64,000 nt of DNA from Isoetes taiwanensis (taxonomy: Eukaryota; Streptophyta; Lycopodiopsida; Isoetales; Isoetaceae). A program made the translations under genes and the position numbers. Position 1 is the stretch's first letter. Every line of letters begins with the position of its first letter. Of this stretch, positions 24,694-38,795 are shown in pieces. Below the pieces are notes generated by a model that worked only from the letters and a program-made list of their open reading frames with translations, searched no databases and had not been told where the DNA came from. The stretch spans positions 2,944,948-3,008,947 of the forward strand of contig JAJEKV010000063.1 in the NCBI GenBank assembly GCA_021234155.1, in the 5' to 3' direction.

Positions 24694-25290
24694 ATGAAGA
24701 TTTTATCATGGAATTTAAGGGGAATTAAGGGTCCCCTTAAAAGAAGACGAGCCATTGCACAAATAAGACAATACAATGCAGACATTATTATGTTGCAAGA
24801 ACTGAGATTGCCGCAATTTGAATGCTCAAATCCCCAGTAGATTAGTTCTTAGGGCAATTCTTCTATCTGGATTGAAGACTCTGAGCACTTAAAGGTCTTT
24901 GTATCATTTGAAGAACATGAAGCATATTTCATTATTCACTTGACCCTTGCAAATCTTAGCAAAATTTGTCACTTTCTCTTCATGACAACCGATTTGGAAT
25001 TTTTAAACATTTATGCTAAGCTAATTCCAATAAAAATTCTGTGGCTGAATATTGATGATTGGCTACAAAATCAGTATTTCAAATTGGATCTTGGGAGGGA
25101 TTTTAATGTACTCATGCTTGGGATCTCCAAACTGGGTAAACATCTTAATTTGTCCTGCAAGACTTCTTGGAATAACCTTATGGATAATTACATACGCATC
25201 ATATTCCCTCTTCCTTGCTAGTTCTGGTGTAACAATGAGGGATGGCAATAGGATCCTCTGTGCCTTGATGAGGTCCTGTTACAAAATTTG
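24694..25290 (+). mobile_element. LINE endonuclease-domain fragment
   Basis: Opens with ATG at 24,694 and reads MKILSWNLRGIKGPLKRRRA, then IIMLQELRLP. This is the start of an apurinic-like (EEP) endonuclease of plant L1 elements, where the asparagine of WN and the glutamate of LQE are active-site residues. After a stop near 24,840 it resumes in another frame with FEEHEAYFIIHLT, then LDLGRDFNVLMLGISKLGKH, the GGDFN-type block with one glycine changed to arginine. It ends near 25,290 without joining an RT domain. Its orientation is opposite to the RT fragment next to it, so the two are separate insertions or a rearranged element. Confidence 0.8.
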
Positions 25291-26760
25291 AACAATGAAT
25301 TTTTGGGATAAGCTGTTTGGTAACTAATTGATAGATGCACTTCTATTTGGATCATCAACCTCAATTCATCCATTAAGACGAGGTTGTACTAAGATGAATG
25401 GGCGATATTTTAGCGTCACTTGAGAACCCAATCCCGGTTATGGGACCCAATACAAAGATAGGTATTAAGCAGATGGCGATAACAAAGTGAAGAATATCGC
25501 TTGTAAGAAAAACACAACAAGAGAATTATAATAAGTAGCTAAGCTTGCGTGCACATGAGCTAAGTGTACCCAAACCATAGGTTAAAGGACCTTGGTCTCA
25601 GGATGCTTGTACCTCCAGATGCCGCCCACTTTTTCTTTGCGTGAGCCCTCTCGCACTTTACACAATTCATAGCCGTGCAGTGTTGGGCGGGAGAGAGATC
25701 TTCTTGAACCGAGAAGTGGGTGTCTTTAAGCGACTTCCATCTTTGAAGGACTAGCCTGGCTTGTCACAGTAAGGCTAAGGAGGCAAGACAACATCCCTTT
25801 CAAATTTAATTTATGCTTCTTTGGAATACAGTGACCTTTGTTACAGATTTAAATTTTATTCTCATCTCCCAAAAGGTTGGTATGAACAATTCTTGTTCTA
25901 TGAAGAATTCTATCGCGAAAATTAAAGCTTCAAGTTGAATGGTGAGCTAAAATGTGATCAAAAGAAACTTGGAGAAGATAGATATCTTAAGATTAAGCCC
26001 CAGGTGAGAATGCAGCTCAAAGGACTACTGATTTGACCTTCTACATCTGTTTGGAAGGAAATTTGGAGACAGCAATAAAAGTTATTGAAGAAATTGAAGC
26101 CAAAGGTGCTACAATCAGGTGTAAACAAATATCATTCAAACATGGATAAGGGTATTCTAAATTTTTCTTTAAGGTGGCTAAGAATAAGCTTTTGAAATCA
26201 AATATTTTTTGGACGATGTTGAGGCAGGTCAATGTAGCCCTCATCCTAAAGCGTCAGCCTTTCCCTTGCGATAGAGGCCAGCGGGCAATTATATAATGTT
26301 GAAGATGCTTGGCAGGTTAAGTGCACGGAGGAGAGGCAAAGGGTGAGATATGAACGAGGGTGAGGGAAAGAGAGGAGGACCAACATGTGCCGCATTCCTA
26401 GGAACACTAACATCATACCGGTTAAAATCAGGAATTTCCGAGAGGGCAAAAGAATTCCAGGAAGTTTTTTGGTCAAAATCTTTGGGGTTTTTTAATACTT
26501 TTCTGTATGAAATCTAAAATTTCATAGGCCTCTTCCGCCTAGCTTAAATTATATAGGGAATATACTTCTTAGGTGTTTAGAGTCAGTGGCACAGTGAGGA
26601 GGGACGTGGTCAAGGCAGGGGTCAGAGATGGTCAAAGTCAAAGAAGGGGGCAAAGGAAAGAATAGGCAGCAATATGGAAATTAGGAAAAGACTGATCAGA
26701 ATCAGGAAATACCTAAGGAAACGGGACATGTGCTATTTTCTTTGCCCTTGTTTCCTTGCA
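25291..26760. other. Intergenic, upstream of MYB
   Basis: No gene recognised. A GC-richer patch at 25,600-25,760 has no familiar motif. A TATATAATGG stretch at 26,760-26,769 could be a TATA element, but it lies about 50 bp before the readable MYB frame, so its role is uncertain. Confidence 0.4.
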
Positions 26761-26815
26761 TATATAATGGCCACCGCCTGGCCCCTTCCCTCACAAGAAA
26801 CCCAACCGTCGGTAC

Positions 26816-28146
26816 TTGCGCCCTGGCTCAGCTGTGAACCCCAAAACCGTCATTACCTCCGCCAAGCTCCACAGCTGCTCGGCCCCCTTCCGGCCCTCTT
26901 GCACCTGCGGATACGCCCATCAGCCATCCCTCAACAAAGGCCCCTGGACCCCTGAAGAAGATCGCATCCTTTCGGATTATATTTCTACGCATAGTGACCA
27001 CGGTAACTGGCGTAAGCTCCCCACCGCTGCTGGTACTTCTGCTTTTCCTTTCAATCTTTTCCTTGTTCGGTTGTTTCTTCTTGCATTTTTTTTCTTGGTT
27101 TTTTCTTTATCTGAATTGTTCTTGCTTTGGGTTCTTGATTTGATTTTCGAGTCGTACAACGGATTCTGTATTGATCTGTTTCTGTTCAGGCCTTATGCGA
27201 TGCGGTAAGAGCTGTAGATTGCGCTGGCGTAACTATCTCAGGCCGGATTTGAAAAGGGGTGAATTCGATGAAGATGAGGATAATTTGATCATCCAGCTAC
27301 ACGCTCTTCTTGGCAACAGGTTCAAATTCAGAGCCAAATTTGATCCACTAGATACATATTTCTGCATATCTAAAACTATTCACTAAATCCCTAAATTCGT
27401 GATGTGCAGATGGTCTTTAATAGCTGGAAGGATTCCAGGTGCCACGGATAACGAGATAAAAATTGAATTGGCATCTGGCCAAAAACTTGGCATAGATCAA
27501 AGACTCATGACCTTCGAGCTATACCACCGGAATCCATGAAAAGAGGAGCAGGAAACTAAAAGCTGCACAGAGGTTTAAAATCTCAAGCCAAAAATCATCC
27601 ACCAATATGAAGCCGAGAGTAAGAGCCGATTATCTTCTTTCTCCAGTCTAGGAAGCAGGAACAGCAGTGCAAGTAGTAATATCTCCATATCAGGAGCTTG
27701 TCTTTTAGCTCATGAGCACCAACTTATTCATCCCTGAAGAAACAAGAGAAGTCAGTTGTATCAGAAACCATCTGAGACCATGTGAGACCATATCAAAACA
27801 CCCACATGTCAATTTCCATCTCCAGAGCTCCAGCCGGATGTGGAGCTCAGAATTTGAAGGTGGTTCTACATCTTCCTCTATCATGGCTCCTAGCTCTCCA
27901 AATCCAGAGTTTCTTAGAACATTTACAGATTCTGATGGCATAACTGAGCAAATATACAGTGGTTTTTCTTCTAAGTTTCAAGATTGCTGGATCAACAGTC
28001 CTCCTGGAGCAGATAACATGTTGAATAATAACATTTACCAGAATCATCAGCAAAATAATCAGTGGAACCTGGATCTTCTGGAGGACTTAGATTGTAGCCA
28101 GTTTTGGGAACAATGCTTGCACTCAATAAGCGAGCAAAATAACTAA
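26816..28146 (+). pseudogene. R2R3-MYB transcription factor gene, frame disrupted
   Basis: A DNA-binding nuclear regulator of the plant R2R3-MYB family. Exon 1 (to 27,032) encodes most of R2: [20 protein letters not shown], then GNWRKLP. A GT at 27,033 and AG at 27,188-27,189 bound intron 1. Exon 2 (27,190-27,319, 130 bp, the usual size in this family) encodes [20 protein letters not shown] and LHALLGNR. Intron 2 runs 27,320-27,409. Exon 3 continues RWSLIAGRIPGATDNEIK, completing R3, but then shifts frame near 27,460: WHLAK and LGIDQ appear in different frames and THDLRAIPPESMKRG follows in a third. An open C-terminal stretch (27,712-28,146) ends with an acidic W-rich segment, LLEDLDCSQFWEQC. 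In-frame ATG before R2 is not evident, and the usual MGRxPCC start is not legible. Either a recent pseudogene or a functional gene with base errors. Confidence 0.8.
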
Positions 28147-29954
28147 GAATCAGTTTTCCATTTTCCGATGGTAACAGACAGCCAATCAGCGGAGGTGAAA
28201 CCTAACCATATAGATAGGTAGTATCTTTTAGGCTTGAGGCACCTTGATAACATAAAGACAAAATATTGGGTTGAATCCCTTCAAGTTCACACTAATGGGT
28301 GAGAACATGGGGATACCCCTTTTATTGAAACTCTCAAGACTCAAGGACTCAAAGGTCCTATACGATCTTTCCCCACGACTGCCATAGCCGTCATCCCTGA
28401 GGAAGGCGGCCATCCCAAGGAGGAGTGGAGCAATCAAACCTAAACTGTAATGTACGCTCTTCCTGTATGGAAATAGTTTCAGATTTGCATCGAGGCCTTC
28501 ATTCAATATAGAAAAAACTTGATAAACATTATGCATCATGTGGGACAAACTCTAAATATCAACATGTAAACTTCTTGTATAATTTAAGCTAGCCGGAATG
28601 GGTCTACAAAACCTAGATCTTAATTGAAACAAAAATAAGAACCCCACAATGTGACTAGTTTCGGGCAAATCCCAGGGATGGATATAATGCAGAAGGGATA
28701 TGCTTAATATATTCTTTCTGAATGGTCAAGATAGGTATCAATTGAAGGCTGAGATCGCATTAGAGCTAAGCTCAACTTGAAAGCCGTGAATACCCACAGA
28801 TTTTCCATTTGGAGCCTGTTTTCAATGATGGTCAAGTAGTAGCTGAGTTCGCATGCATGCAGAAGAGGCATTTACGTGGATGCTTGTGTGAGCTCGCATT
28901 TGAGCTGTCAACATATATTTCAGTTCTCTTTACTGGGCGTGTTATCGCTATTAGACAAGCCGTCTTCTGAAATACTTTCCCTACTTGTTACCTGACCCTG
29001 ATCTTCAATCCGATGCAAATGTGGCTTCTTAGGGATGATCCGTCGTCATTTGCCTAGTCTATCTCTTCATTTGCTTGATTTGTTTCTCTTCAAGTTAAGT
29101 TCGAGTCGTCAACACCCAATGGGTTAAATTTGAACTCGGATATAATAGCTTGGAGTTTATGCTCCGGACCACCACATATCCATATGGTAGCTTGGATTCA
29201 TGGACCAGGTTAGCTTCGACATCAAGCCGCGTGGAACTTCGAACTCGCGGAACCTTTCGACACCCAAGCCGATGGTTCGCTTCAGGACTATAACGGGTTT
29301 ATCTTTCAAAAGCCCAGCCTGTATGGGTGAACCAGGACAATGGACATCTAGGTTAACCCTGAACGCTTCAAACCCGTTTGAACTGGCTGAAGCAATCACC
29401 GGGCACTTCGACCATTGAATGGTAGAAGGTGGTTGTCTGGACTGATAAGTGTGGTTGAACATGGTTGAACGCGAAAGGACCTATCGTGGAGTGAACCGAG
29501 GGCTTTGATATCTCGATTAACTCGTGGGTCCATGGTCGAGGTTCAACCACCCTGAGGGCAGGTGTTATCTAGCTAAGCCCATGTTACACTAGTCACATAA
29601 GTGGACAGTTATCCTGCTGATCCATGGTTCAAGTTAAACTTTTGAGTGAAGTCCTAAGTTGACCATGTGGATCTTGGTGTGAAGTGACCACGGTTTTCAA
29701 AGATGGGATTTGGTAAGCTATTGTCCGGTTGGTAACAATAATTTTTATCTTTTGAAAGTATAATAACTTATTATACATGATCGTCTATCATTGGTATCCT
29801 TTGTAAATATTAAATGGTCCTAAGTGCTTAAATATCTAGCACAATAACAAGGGTTTTTTTTGTGTTTTTGTACGCTTTTCACTAAAGTTTTCCTATGATT
29901 TCGTGATGTATTGAATGGATGTCTTGTCACGATACATCCAGAGTGCACCATTTA
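28147..29954. other. Intergenic, downstream of MYB
   Basis: The first few hundred bases may be MYB 3' untranslated sequence. The rest holds small frames on both strands (29,157-29,550) with no recognisable motif. I see no gene. Confidence 0.4.
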
Positions 29955-30150
29955 GACCATTGATTTTAGCCTTTTTTTCAATGGTCAACAATAATGGCTC
30001 ACAACAAAGCCCCTTTTTTGTCGCGTGTGGTTTTTATAATGGGCACATGAAGGGCCATTGATTTTAGCCTTTTTTTTTCAATGACAACAACCAATGGCTC
30101 ACAACAAAAGCCCTCTTTTGTGTGTGTGTATGTTTGTAGTAAGCATAACT
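29955..30150. repeat. Tandem duplication of about 98 bp
   Basis: CCATTGATTTTAGCCTTTTTT at about 29,959 recurs at about 30,054, and each copy continues with AATGGCTCACAACAAA and GCCC-CTTTTGT. A simple direct duplication in AT-rich DNA. Confidence 0.8.
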
Positions 30151-32419
30151 TTGTCTTTTTGTATGTATTTTGTAGAATCAATAGAGGCGGATCATTATGC
30201 TATCCCGGTGTGCTTTACTTTACAGTAGATACTGCATGAGCATCAATATTATTAAAGTCACTATTTTCCAAATATATGATTAGTGCAAACTTCATAACAA
30301 GTTAATTCAACTAATTTTTGTTTTAAAGGACGTCAAACTTTATTGAAACTCACAATGACCCCAATTTTTGGTCCACAATTGTTTTTGGTTATGCCAAGGA
30401 GAGTGTTGTTTCACGCCAAAAACAACACCAAATAACTAAAAAGTCCACATTAGCTCATTTATCGGATTTGCACAAAGGCAGTGGTTTTTGGCAAAACATT
30501 CTTGTGGTTTTGGCTGACTTTTTGTTTTGATCCAACGTGTCCTTTTTTTCGCAGCCGTTTTTCGAACTTTTGTCCAGCGTGTGGTTTTCTTGGCTTGTTG
30601 TTTTTAGACACGTTTGTTGTATTCCAACACATGTAGGTTGAATATTAATAAGTGGAATTTGAAAGAATAGTTTTTCCCTTTTTCAATGTGTGTTATTTTG
30701 TTTTCCTCACTTGTAGTTCTTTAAGTTAACATTGTTTTCACAAAGAAGATGCAGTAATATCTAAGAAATCCACATGTATTATTTTTAGAATAATTGTTGT
30801 TTCAAATGTTGTTTTACTCGACAATATGTAGATGTGGAAGTATATCTTTGTTTTCTAACATATATTATGTTTTCTTTATGTTGGTTTTTAAAGTTATCAT
30901 TGTTTTCTTAAAAACAATCATTGGATTTCAAGAAAACACATATAAAGGGAACATTGTTTTAAGTGATTTGATATGTAGGCTAGAAGTAGATACGTTGTTA
31001 TTTGTTAATCTCAATGAAATAAAATATGTGGCTTTTATTAAATTCCAGAGAAACAACTTGGATTTAGTCAGCTAACAATCAAATGTTGATACGTGGCACT
31101 CAATTTTCAAAAAAGCAATTATTTGTGCTTTATTGATAATTTCAATCCTACTTGAAAGGAAAAAGGTATCATGGAGCAAGCATCCATTTAAAGTACAATA
31201 GTCTGACATTGAATTTCCACTAAACTCAGTTTGCCTTTAAAGTTTTGATCTTAATTGATTCCCATATTTAAAGCTCAAGCTTGCCGTGAAACACGGATCA
31301 CATTTCACAAAATTTATGTATTGTATAAAACTCAATTTTGCTTGATTGAGTCTTGCCATGGGTGATTTGATACATAGTATGATATGCATATTCTTCTTTT
31401 CATGCTTGCCACCTTGCAAACACAATACGTTTCCTTTCATTATGCCAAAATATTGAAGAAGAAAGATCCCTTTTTAAGCATGTTTCTTTACAAATGGGCT
31501 GCCAAATGCATTTTTGCGGTTCTAATCCTCTCTATACATAATAAAACAGGTAATGTCACCCCCTTCATACAGAAAAGCCCGGTGCCAATGCTCTTCACCT
31601 TGAAACAAACACAATAGAATGAGTGCTCAATTGATCTTATTTTGAAGTAGAAGCGAGAACAATCCTATGCTCATTGCAAATTTTGGGCCGGAACCTTTTA
31701 TTCCAAGAATTGGTTTAAAAGACAACAATGTTGGTGGTTTAGAAGAAGACAACAATGTTGGTCCTTTTCGATTTCAAGGCATATAAAAACAATTAGCTTG
31801 CGGTGCTTACTACATCCCTAGTTTCATATTCATAGAAACAGTCTATGTAGTTTCTAGAAATACATCATGGGCATATACAATCGGGGAATAGAGAGTAGAA
31901 TAAGATTTACCCGATCCACGAGCCCCCTCACAGCGACAAAGGCGCAAGCCTTCTTGATCCCCTCATTCCAGGTCTACTACTGTTGGATTAGGTCATCTTT
32001 AAGGATCTACGCGGAAGCTCGGATGGTGGACTAGGTCATACGTGATTGAAAGAAACGATTAGATTTTTTACAAGATCAAGAGAAGCTGACCCCGAATATG
32101 CTTTTTGCTGGAGTTACCTTGGAGTCAAGCCACATCTTCTATGATCCCTCTACCGCCATAGCCAGACCTCAAACTTCCGAACAATTCTTTTCTTTGAGCA
32201 CAGGATATTTAGAATCTAAGAGGCATCAGTTGCCTTGTCCGGTTATTGCAGCTCATGTCCATTTGACTACCCTTACGCATCCAGTGTTTCGAACCATTTA
32301 GGGCTCCATCGGTGGATCTATGTAATGACCTTGTGTTCTTGATATTTTCACGGCGCACACAGGGCAGGTATACGATTGTCTGACAGCCAGGCACCTACAT
32401 CAAGCTTTGCCATGTGAAA
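30151..32419. other. Intergenic, AT-rich
   Basis: No gene, RNA or element recognised. Frames of 60-93 codons occur on both strands without family motifs. Confidence 0.45.
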
Positions 32420-32655
32420 CAAGGAGCTACGCCCGGATGCATGGCATGAGGCGCCATAGCCAAAGGGGAGGAAAAAGCTGGGAGAAGGAGAGAGGAAAAC
32501 GGGGGAGGAGCTCGCGGATTCGCCATCGCCAAAGAGCGCCATAGCCAAGGGTAGAGAAAAAGCGAGGGAGGAAAACCGCAGGGGGAGGGAAAAATATAGG
32601 GAGGAGCTACGCGGATCGCCATCGCCATGGCATGCATAGTCAAGGAGAGGAACAA
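32420..32655. repeat. GC- and purine-rich minisatellite, about 85-97-bp period
   Basis: About two and a half degenerate units. Each has GAGCTACGC or GAGCTCGCGGAT, then CGCCAT(A/C)GCCAA, then a run of GGAGGAAAAA and GAGGGAGGAAAA purine tracts. The minus-strand frames at 32,348-32,655 follow from the repeat and are not evidence of a protein. Confidence 0.65.
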
Positions 32656-34639
32656 AGGTCTTTGCTTGCCACGGAGGTTTACCCTCCCATGGCGAGGTAA
32701 TGTATTAAATCATAATCAGCGAAAATTCAAATTGCTACTTCCTAGACAATGGGAATACTTGATACCATGACTTTATGGGAATTGGCCTCATGGAGTTGTG
32801 AAGGGGCAATGAGAAATGAATAAAAGGGACCAAATTTGATGCAAAGGCGGTAATTAATTACAGTTGGCAATATTGAGGTTAATAAGCTAATATTAAATAG
32901 GCCATTAAAATTATATGTCCTTCCCTAATATCATACTTTAAAATGTTGGCAATAGTTGGTTGAATGACTTGTTGGCTATCAATTATTTGGTTTCAAGTTC
33001 AAAGTCCTTCTACATGCAATATGGTCTTTCTTTTGAACATGATTTTGTGTGATAACTCATGCCTTATTACCTTGATCGAACTTGGGCTTTATTAGCTCAC
33101 AATTGGTATATCACTCATCACCTCAAGGTTTCTTTTGTTTTCCAAGAGCATCCATTTAACCCTATGAGCAGGTACATTGACTTACTATGAAAATCAAATG
33201 TACAAAGCTCATCACTTGGAGAAATAAAAGAGGAACATTAGCCATTTCAATAAAAGAACAAAGAAAATTTCATATACCTTACTCTACATTAATTCATCAT
33301 GAGACATGTACCTGAGTGAGTTGGTGAGAATCTATATGCATATTTTTTAAAAATATAGAGAGATAGAAATGGATGCCTCAACAATCCTGTAGTGACAAGA
33401 ATTATTTGTTAATAGATGGAACGTTTGAGCACTCAGAAAAAGGAGGACTTGCCTTATGAGTTGGCATCCTCGTTACCTCAAAAATCTGTACCATATATAT
33501 TGCTCTACATGTTCTTTGGTGATTGTTTCTCCTTGATGGCGTGAGATATCATACGTACTCTTACAACTCACAATGACCCAATTTCCTTTTACGAGGGAAA
33601 TCTTGGCTAGGTGAAATAACACAAGAAAGTAACCACAATAACCATGAACAAATCTCTTGGTGCTAGTAGAGTTCGCAGGTTGAATAATATGTTAGAATAG
33701 TGGTAGCAAATAATTATTACTAATCAAAGATGGAAAGACATTTGAGCTCCATGACTCTTCCTATTATACAAGGACATACTATTGCTTGTCCAGCTTTTTC
33801 GAACATTAGATAGTCGAGAATGGCCAAATGTATGTGGGACATTACATATTGTTGCTGGACCAAATAAAACAACTCACTTTAATTAAAGGTGGACCTTGGA
33901 CTTCGTGAACTTGTAATTGAAATAAAAAGAAAATGTAAAGATCATATAATCATGTTGAGAGAAAAGTCTATTCCGGTTAGCACATGTAATATCGACCTTG
34001 GGGCCATCATATTGTTGCAAAAATGATCATGTAACTAGTCCAGGGTAATTTAGCCATTCAGGACTGACATGGCTGATTAGCATCTCCATTCAGAGCCTTT
34101 ATGCGCCCGAGCGACAAAATACTTGGTTTTCTGGTCAACCAGCGGGGCCTTAGGTGGTTTGATAAGTTCTCCGGGGCGGATCTTGGATTTTTAGCACGCA
34201 CCGAAGCGGAGTTGCGATAATGATTCAACGGTGGGATAGGAAAATTGAGCTCGGGAGAGGATTGGCATTTCTCCTCCCAGGCCCGGCCCGATAGGAAAAG
34301 GCGCCTCAACAACGCTGGGGAGTTCATCTCACGAAGTGCAGCCTCTCCCTGGTGAAAGAGCTGCGCAAAAGTCTAACACAGTTCGATTTGAAGGGTGTGA
34401 CACTTTAAGTTCTTCGAGGATCCCTCTATTCTATCCCTTGCCAAACTCCTCTACAAAAATTCCAAAAGGATTATCATATTTCTTACATGAAGTCTAGTCA
34501 TCATATCAATGTCACCATCATCTAAGCCATGTCACCTAAAATTTGGCAACATCATGATAGAAAGAGACCAAAGATGGACATCTTTTTCATTTTAGGAGAA
34601 AACTTGACCTTACTTGACATGCCATGCTTTCACCCAGGT
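32656..34639. other. Intergenic
   Basis: No gene recognised. A plus-strand patch near 33,060-33,170 reads like protein for about 30 codons (LAHNWYITHHLKVSFVFQEH), bounded by stops. I cannot place it in a family. A GC-rich stretch at 34,060-34,330 has an 89-aa minus-strand frame with no motif. Confidence 0.4.
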
Positions 34640-36445
34640 GCTGCCTAGGTGCTGCATCACTTGAGCCTAATGCACAGGCCACTAATGTTGAACCTAAGAT
34701 GGCATGTTGGAGCACGTGGTGGCATATTTGAACCTGCCAGTACGGAGCCTAGGTGGCATGTTTCGAAACCAGGTGGCATGTTGGGCCATGTGGCATTATG
34801 GGTGCATTGGCATGTTTGGTACCTTGGCATGTTAGACCTAGGTGGCATGTTGGGCACCCTGGAGTGGCATGTTTGAGCCCACCTTGGCGTATTTGAGCCT
34901 GGGTGGCATGTTGGAACCTAGGTGGCGTTTGAGCCACCTTGGCGTATTTGAGCCTAGGTGGCATGTTGGAGCACATGGCATGTTGAGCCTAGGTGGCATG
35001 TTGGGCCACCTTGACGTATTGAACCACCTTGGCGTGTTGAGCCCTGGGTGGCATGTTTTACAACAGCGTATTTAGATTACATGGCGTGTTGGAACCTATG
35101 TGGCATGTTAAGATTACATGGCGTGTTTGAGCTCCTGTGGCGTGTTTGAGCTGCGTTGGGTGCTGGCGTGTTTGAACCACTTGGCGTATTTGCAGACCAC
35201 CTTGGCATGTTGAACCTGAGTTGCCATGTTGAACTAGGTGGCATGTTTGAACCTGGGTGGCATGTTGGAGAAACGCGTGGCATGCTTGAACCACCTTGGC
35301 GTGTTGGGGCCATGTGGCATATTTGAGCCTCATGACGAGTTCGCGTGACATGGGTGGCGTATTGGAGCCGATGGCATGTTTGAGCATGTTAGGAGCCTAG
35401 GTGGCGTGTTGGAGTCCCACCTTGGCATTTTTTAGCCTAGGTGGCATGTTGAGCCACCTTAATGTTGGAGCCTAGAGCGTTGGGCAGGTGAACCACTGGC
35501 ATGTTGGAGCCTAAGTGAGCACGCATGCATGTGTTTGAGCCACCTAGAGATGTTGGAACCTAGGTGGCATGTTGTACGTTGCATATTTGAGCCACCTTGG
35601 CAAAGTTGGAGCATAAACGTGTTGGAGCCCACGTGTGGCAGTTTGAAACGTTGAACCCCTGGGTGGCATGTTTAGTATTTGTCATGTTGAGCCTAGGTGT
35701 GTTGGAACCACCTTGGCATGTTTGAACCCGTGGCATGTTGGAGCCTAGGTACATTGGCATGTTGAAGACCACCTTGGCAAGTTGGAGCATAGGTGGCATG
35801 TTGGGCAGGTGTGGCGTTTGAGCCGCGTTAGACCTGGGTGGCATGTTTTGAGCCATTTTGTCATGTTGGAGCCCTAGATTGGCATGTTAGACCACCTTCT
35901 CATGTTTGAGCCGCATTGGCATGTTGAATTGGGTGGCGTGGAACCCATGGCATGTTTGAGCCACCTTGGCATGTTAGACCTGGGTGGCATGTTGAAGCCC
36001 ATGTGGCATGTTTGAACCACCTTGTCATGTTAGAGCCTGGGTGGCATGTTTGGCTCCACCTTGAGCGTAATTTGAATTACGGTGGCGTGTTTGGGCTCCG
36101 TGGCATGTTTGAACCCTGGGTGGCGTATTGGAGCCCGTTAATGTTAGACCTAGGTGGCATGTTTGAGGCCAACGGCATATTTAAGCCTAGGTGGCATGTT
36201 GGCCCAGGCCACCTTGGCGTATTTAGACCTAGGTGGCATGGTGGAATACGTGGCATGTTTTCGCCACTTATGGCATATTAGACACACATGGCATGTTAGG
36301 GCTTCAGCGTTGGCATGTTGGAGCCACCTTGGCATGTTAGACCACCCTGATGGCATGTTTGAGCCACCTTGTGTATGTTTGAGCCCACCTTGGTGGCATG
36401 TTTGGCGACCAGCGTGTTTGAGCCTGGGTGGCATGTTTGAATAGT
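34640..36445. repeat. Satellite array of alternating 19-20-bp units
   Basis: About 1.8 kb built from two related unit types: TTGGAGCCTAGGTGGCATG and TTTGAGCCACCTTGGCATG, with CGTA or CGTG variants at the end. The core of the first (CCTAGGTGGC) is nearly the reverse complement of the core of the second (GCCACCTTGG), so adjacent units can pair with each other. Copies are degenerate, with spacing disturbed by small indels. Reading frames through it (repeating GGMLEPRWHV-like peptides) arise from the repeat and shift between units, so I do not call them proteins. Confidence 0.9.
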
Positions 36446-38175
<1,730 letters not shown>

Positions 38176-38499
38176 TGTGGATCACATTAGACTTTCTTTG
38201 GTCCCCATGGATGTTAAGTTAAATTCAGTTCAATTCAATTTTGGGATCTTCATAAATGCCTTTGCATTCTAGTTTTCTATAAGCATGAGGGTAGAGGGAC
38301 AATAGATGAAGATATTGCATTTTTACATGGGATGTAATGACAACATGAATACTTTATAGGGTGCTCATATGGATAAGAATAGATGCAATGATTGTATAAT
38401 GATGCTTACAAGAGTGGCTATAAAGAGGCAACTTAAAATACCACACCTTTAGAGAACCAGCCCATCTTTTGAAAAACTATACTCACCAAAACTACACTT

Positions 38500-38795
38500 A
38501 CTTATAAACCTCACCTCCAAATACTACACCTCCTTAGAAACATCCACCACCTCAAAAGAAAAAAACCACAGTTCCTTTAACAAAAAACATACCTCCTTAA
38601 AAAAACCACGTCCCTAAAAACAAAGACCCTGACTCCTTAAAAAAAAAGCCCCACTTGCTTATAAACCACACCTCAAAAACACACCTCTTAAAAGCACCAC
38701 TACCTCAAAAGAAAAAACCAGTTCTTTTAACAAAAACATACTTCCTTAAAAAACCACTAGATCCTAAAAACAAAAACCTGACTCCTTAAAAATAC
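38500..38795. repeat. A-rich tandem duplication of about 153 bp
   Basis: CTTATAAACCTCACCTCC at 38,502 recurs as CTTATAAACCACACCTC at about 38,656. Both continue through CACCACCTCAAAAGAAAAAA, CCAGTTC-TTTAACAAAAA, CATAC-TCCTTAAAAAA and CCTGACTCCTTAAAAA. Low-complexity A/C-rich DNA on the plus strand. Confidence 0.75.

Noticed and set aside
34640..36445. CRISPR-like regular array
   Set aside because: No unique spacers between repeats, units are degenerate, and the context is a plant nuclear genome.
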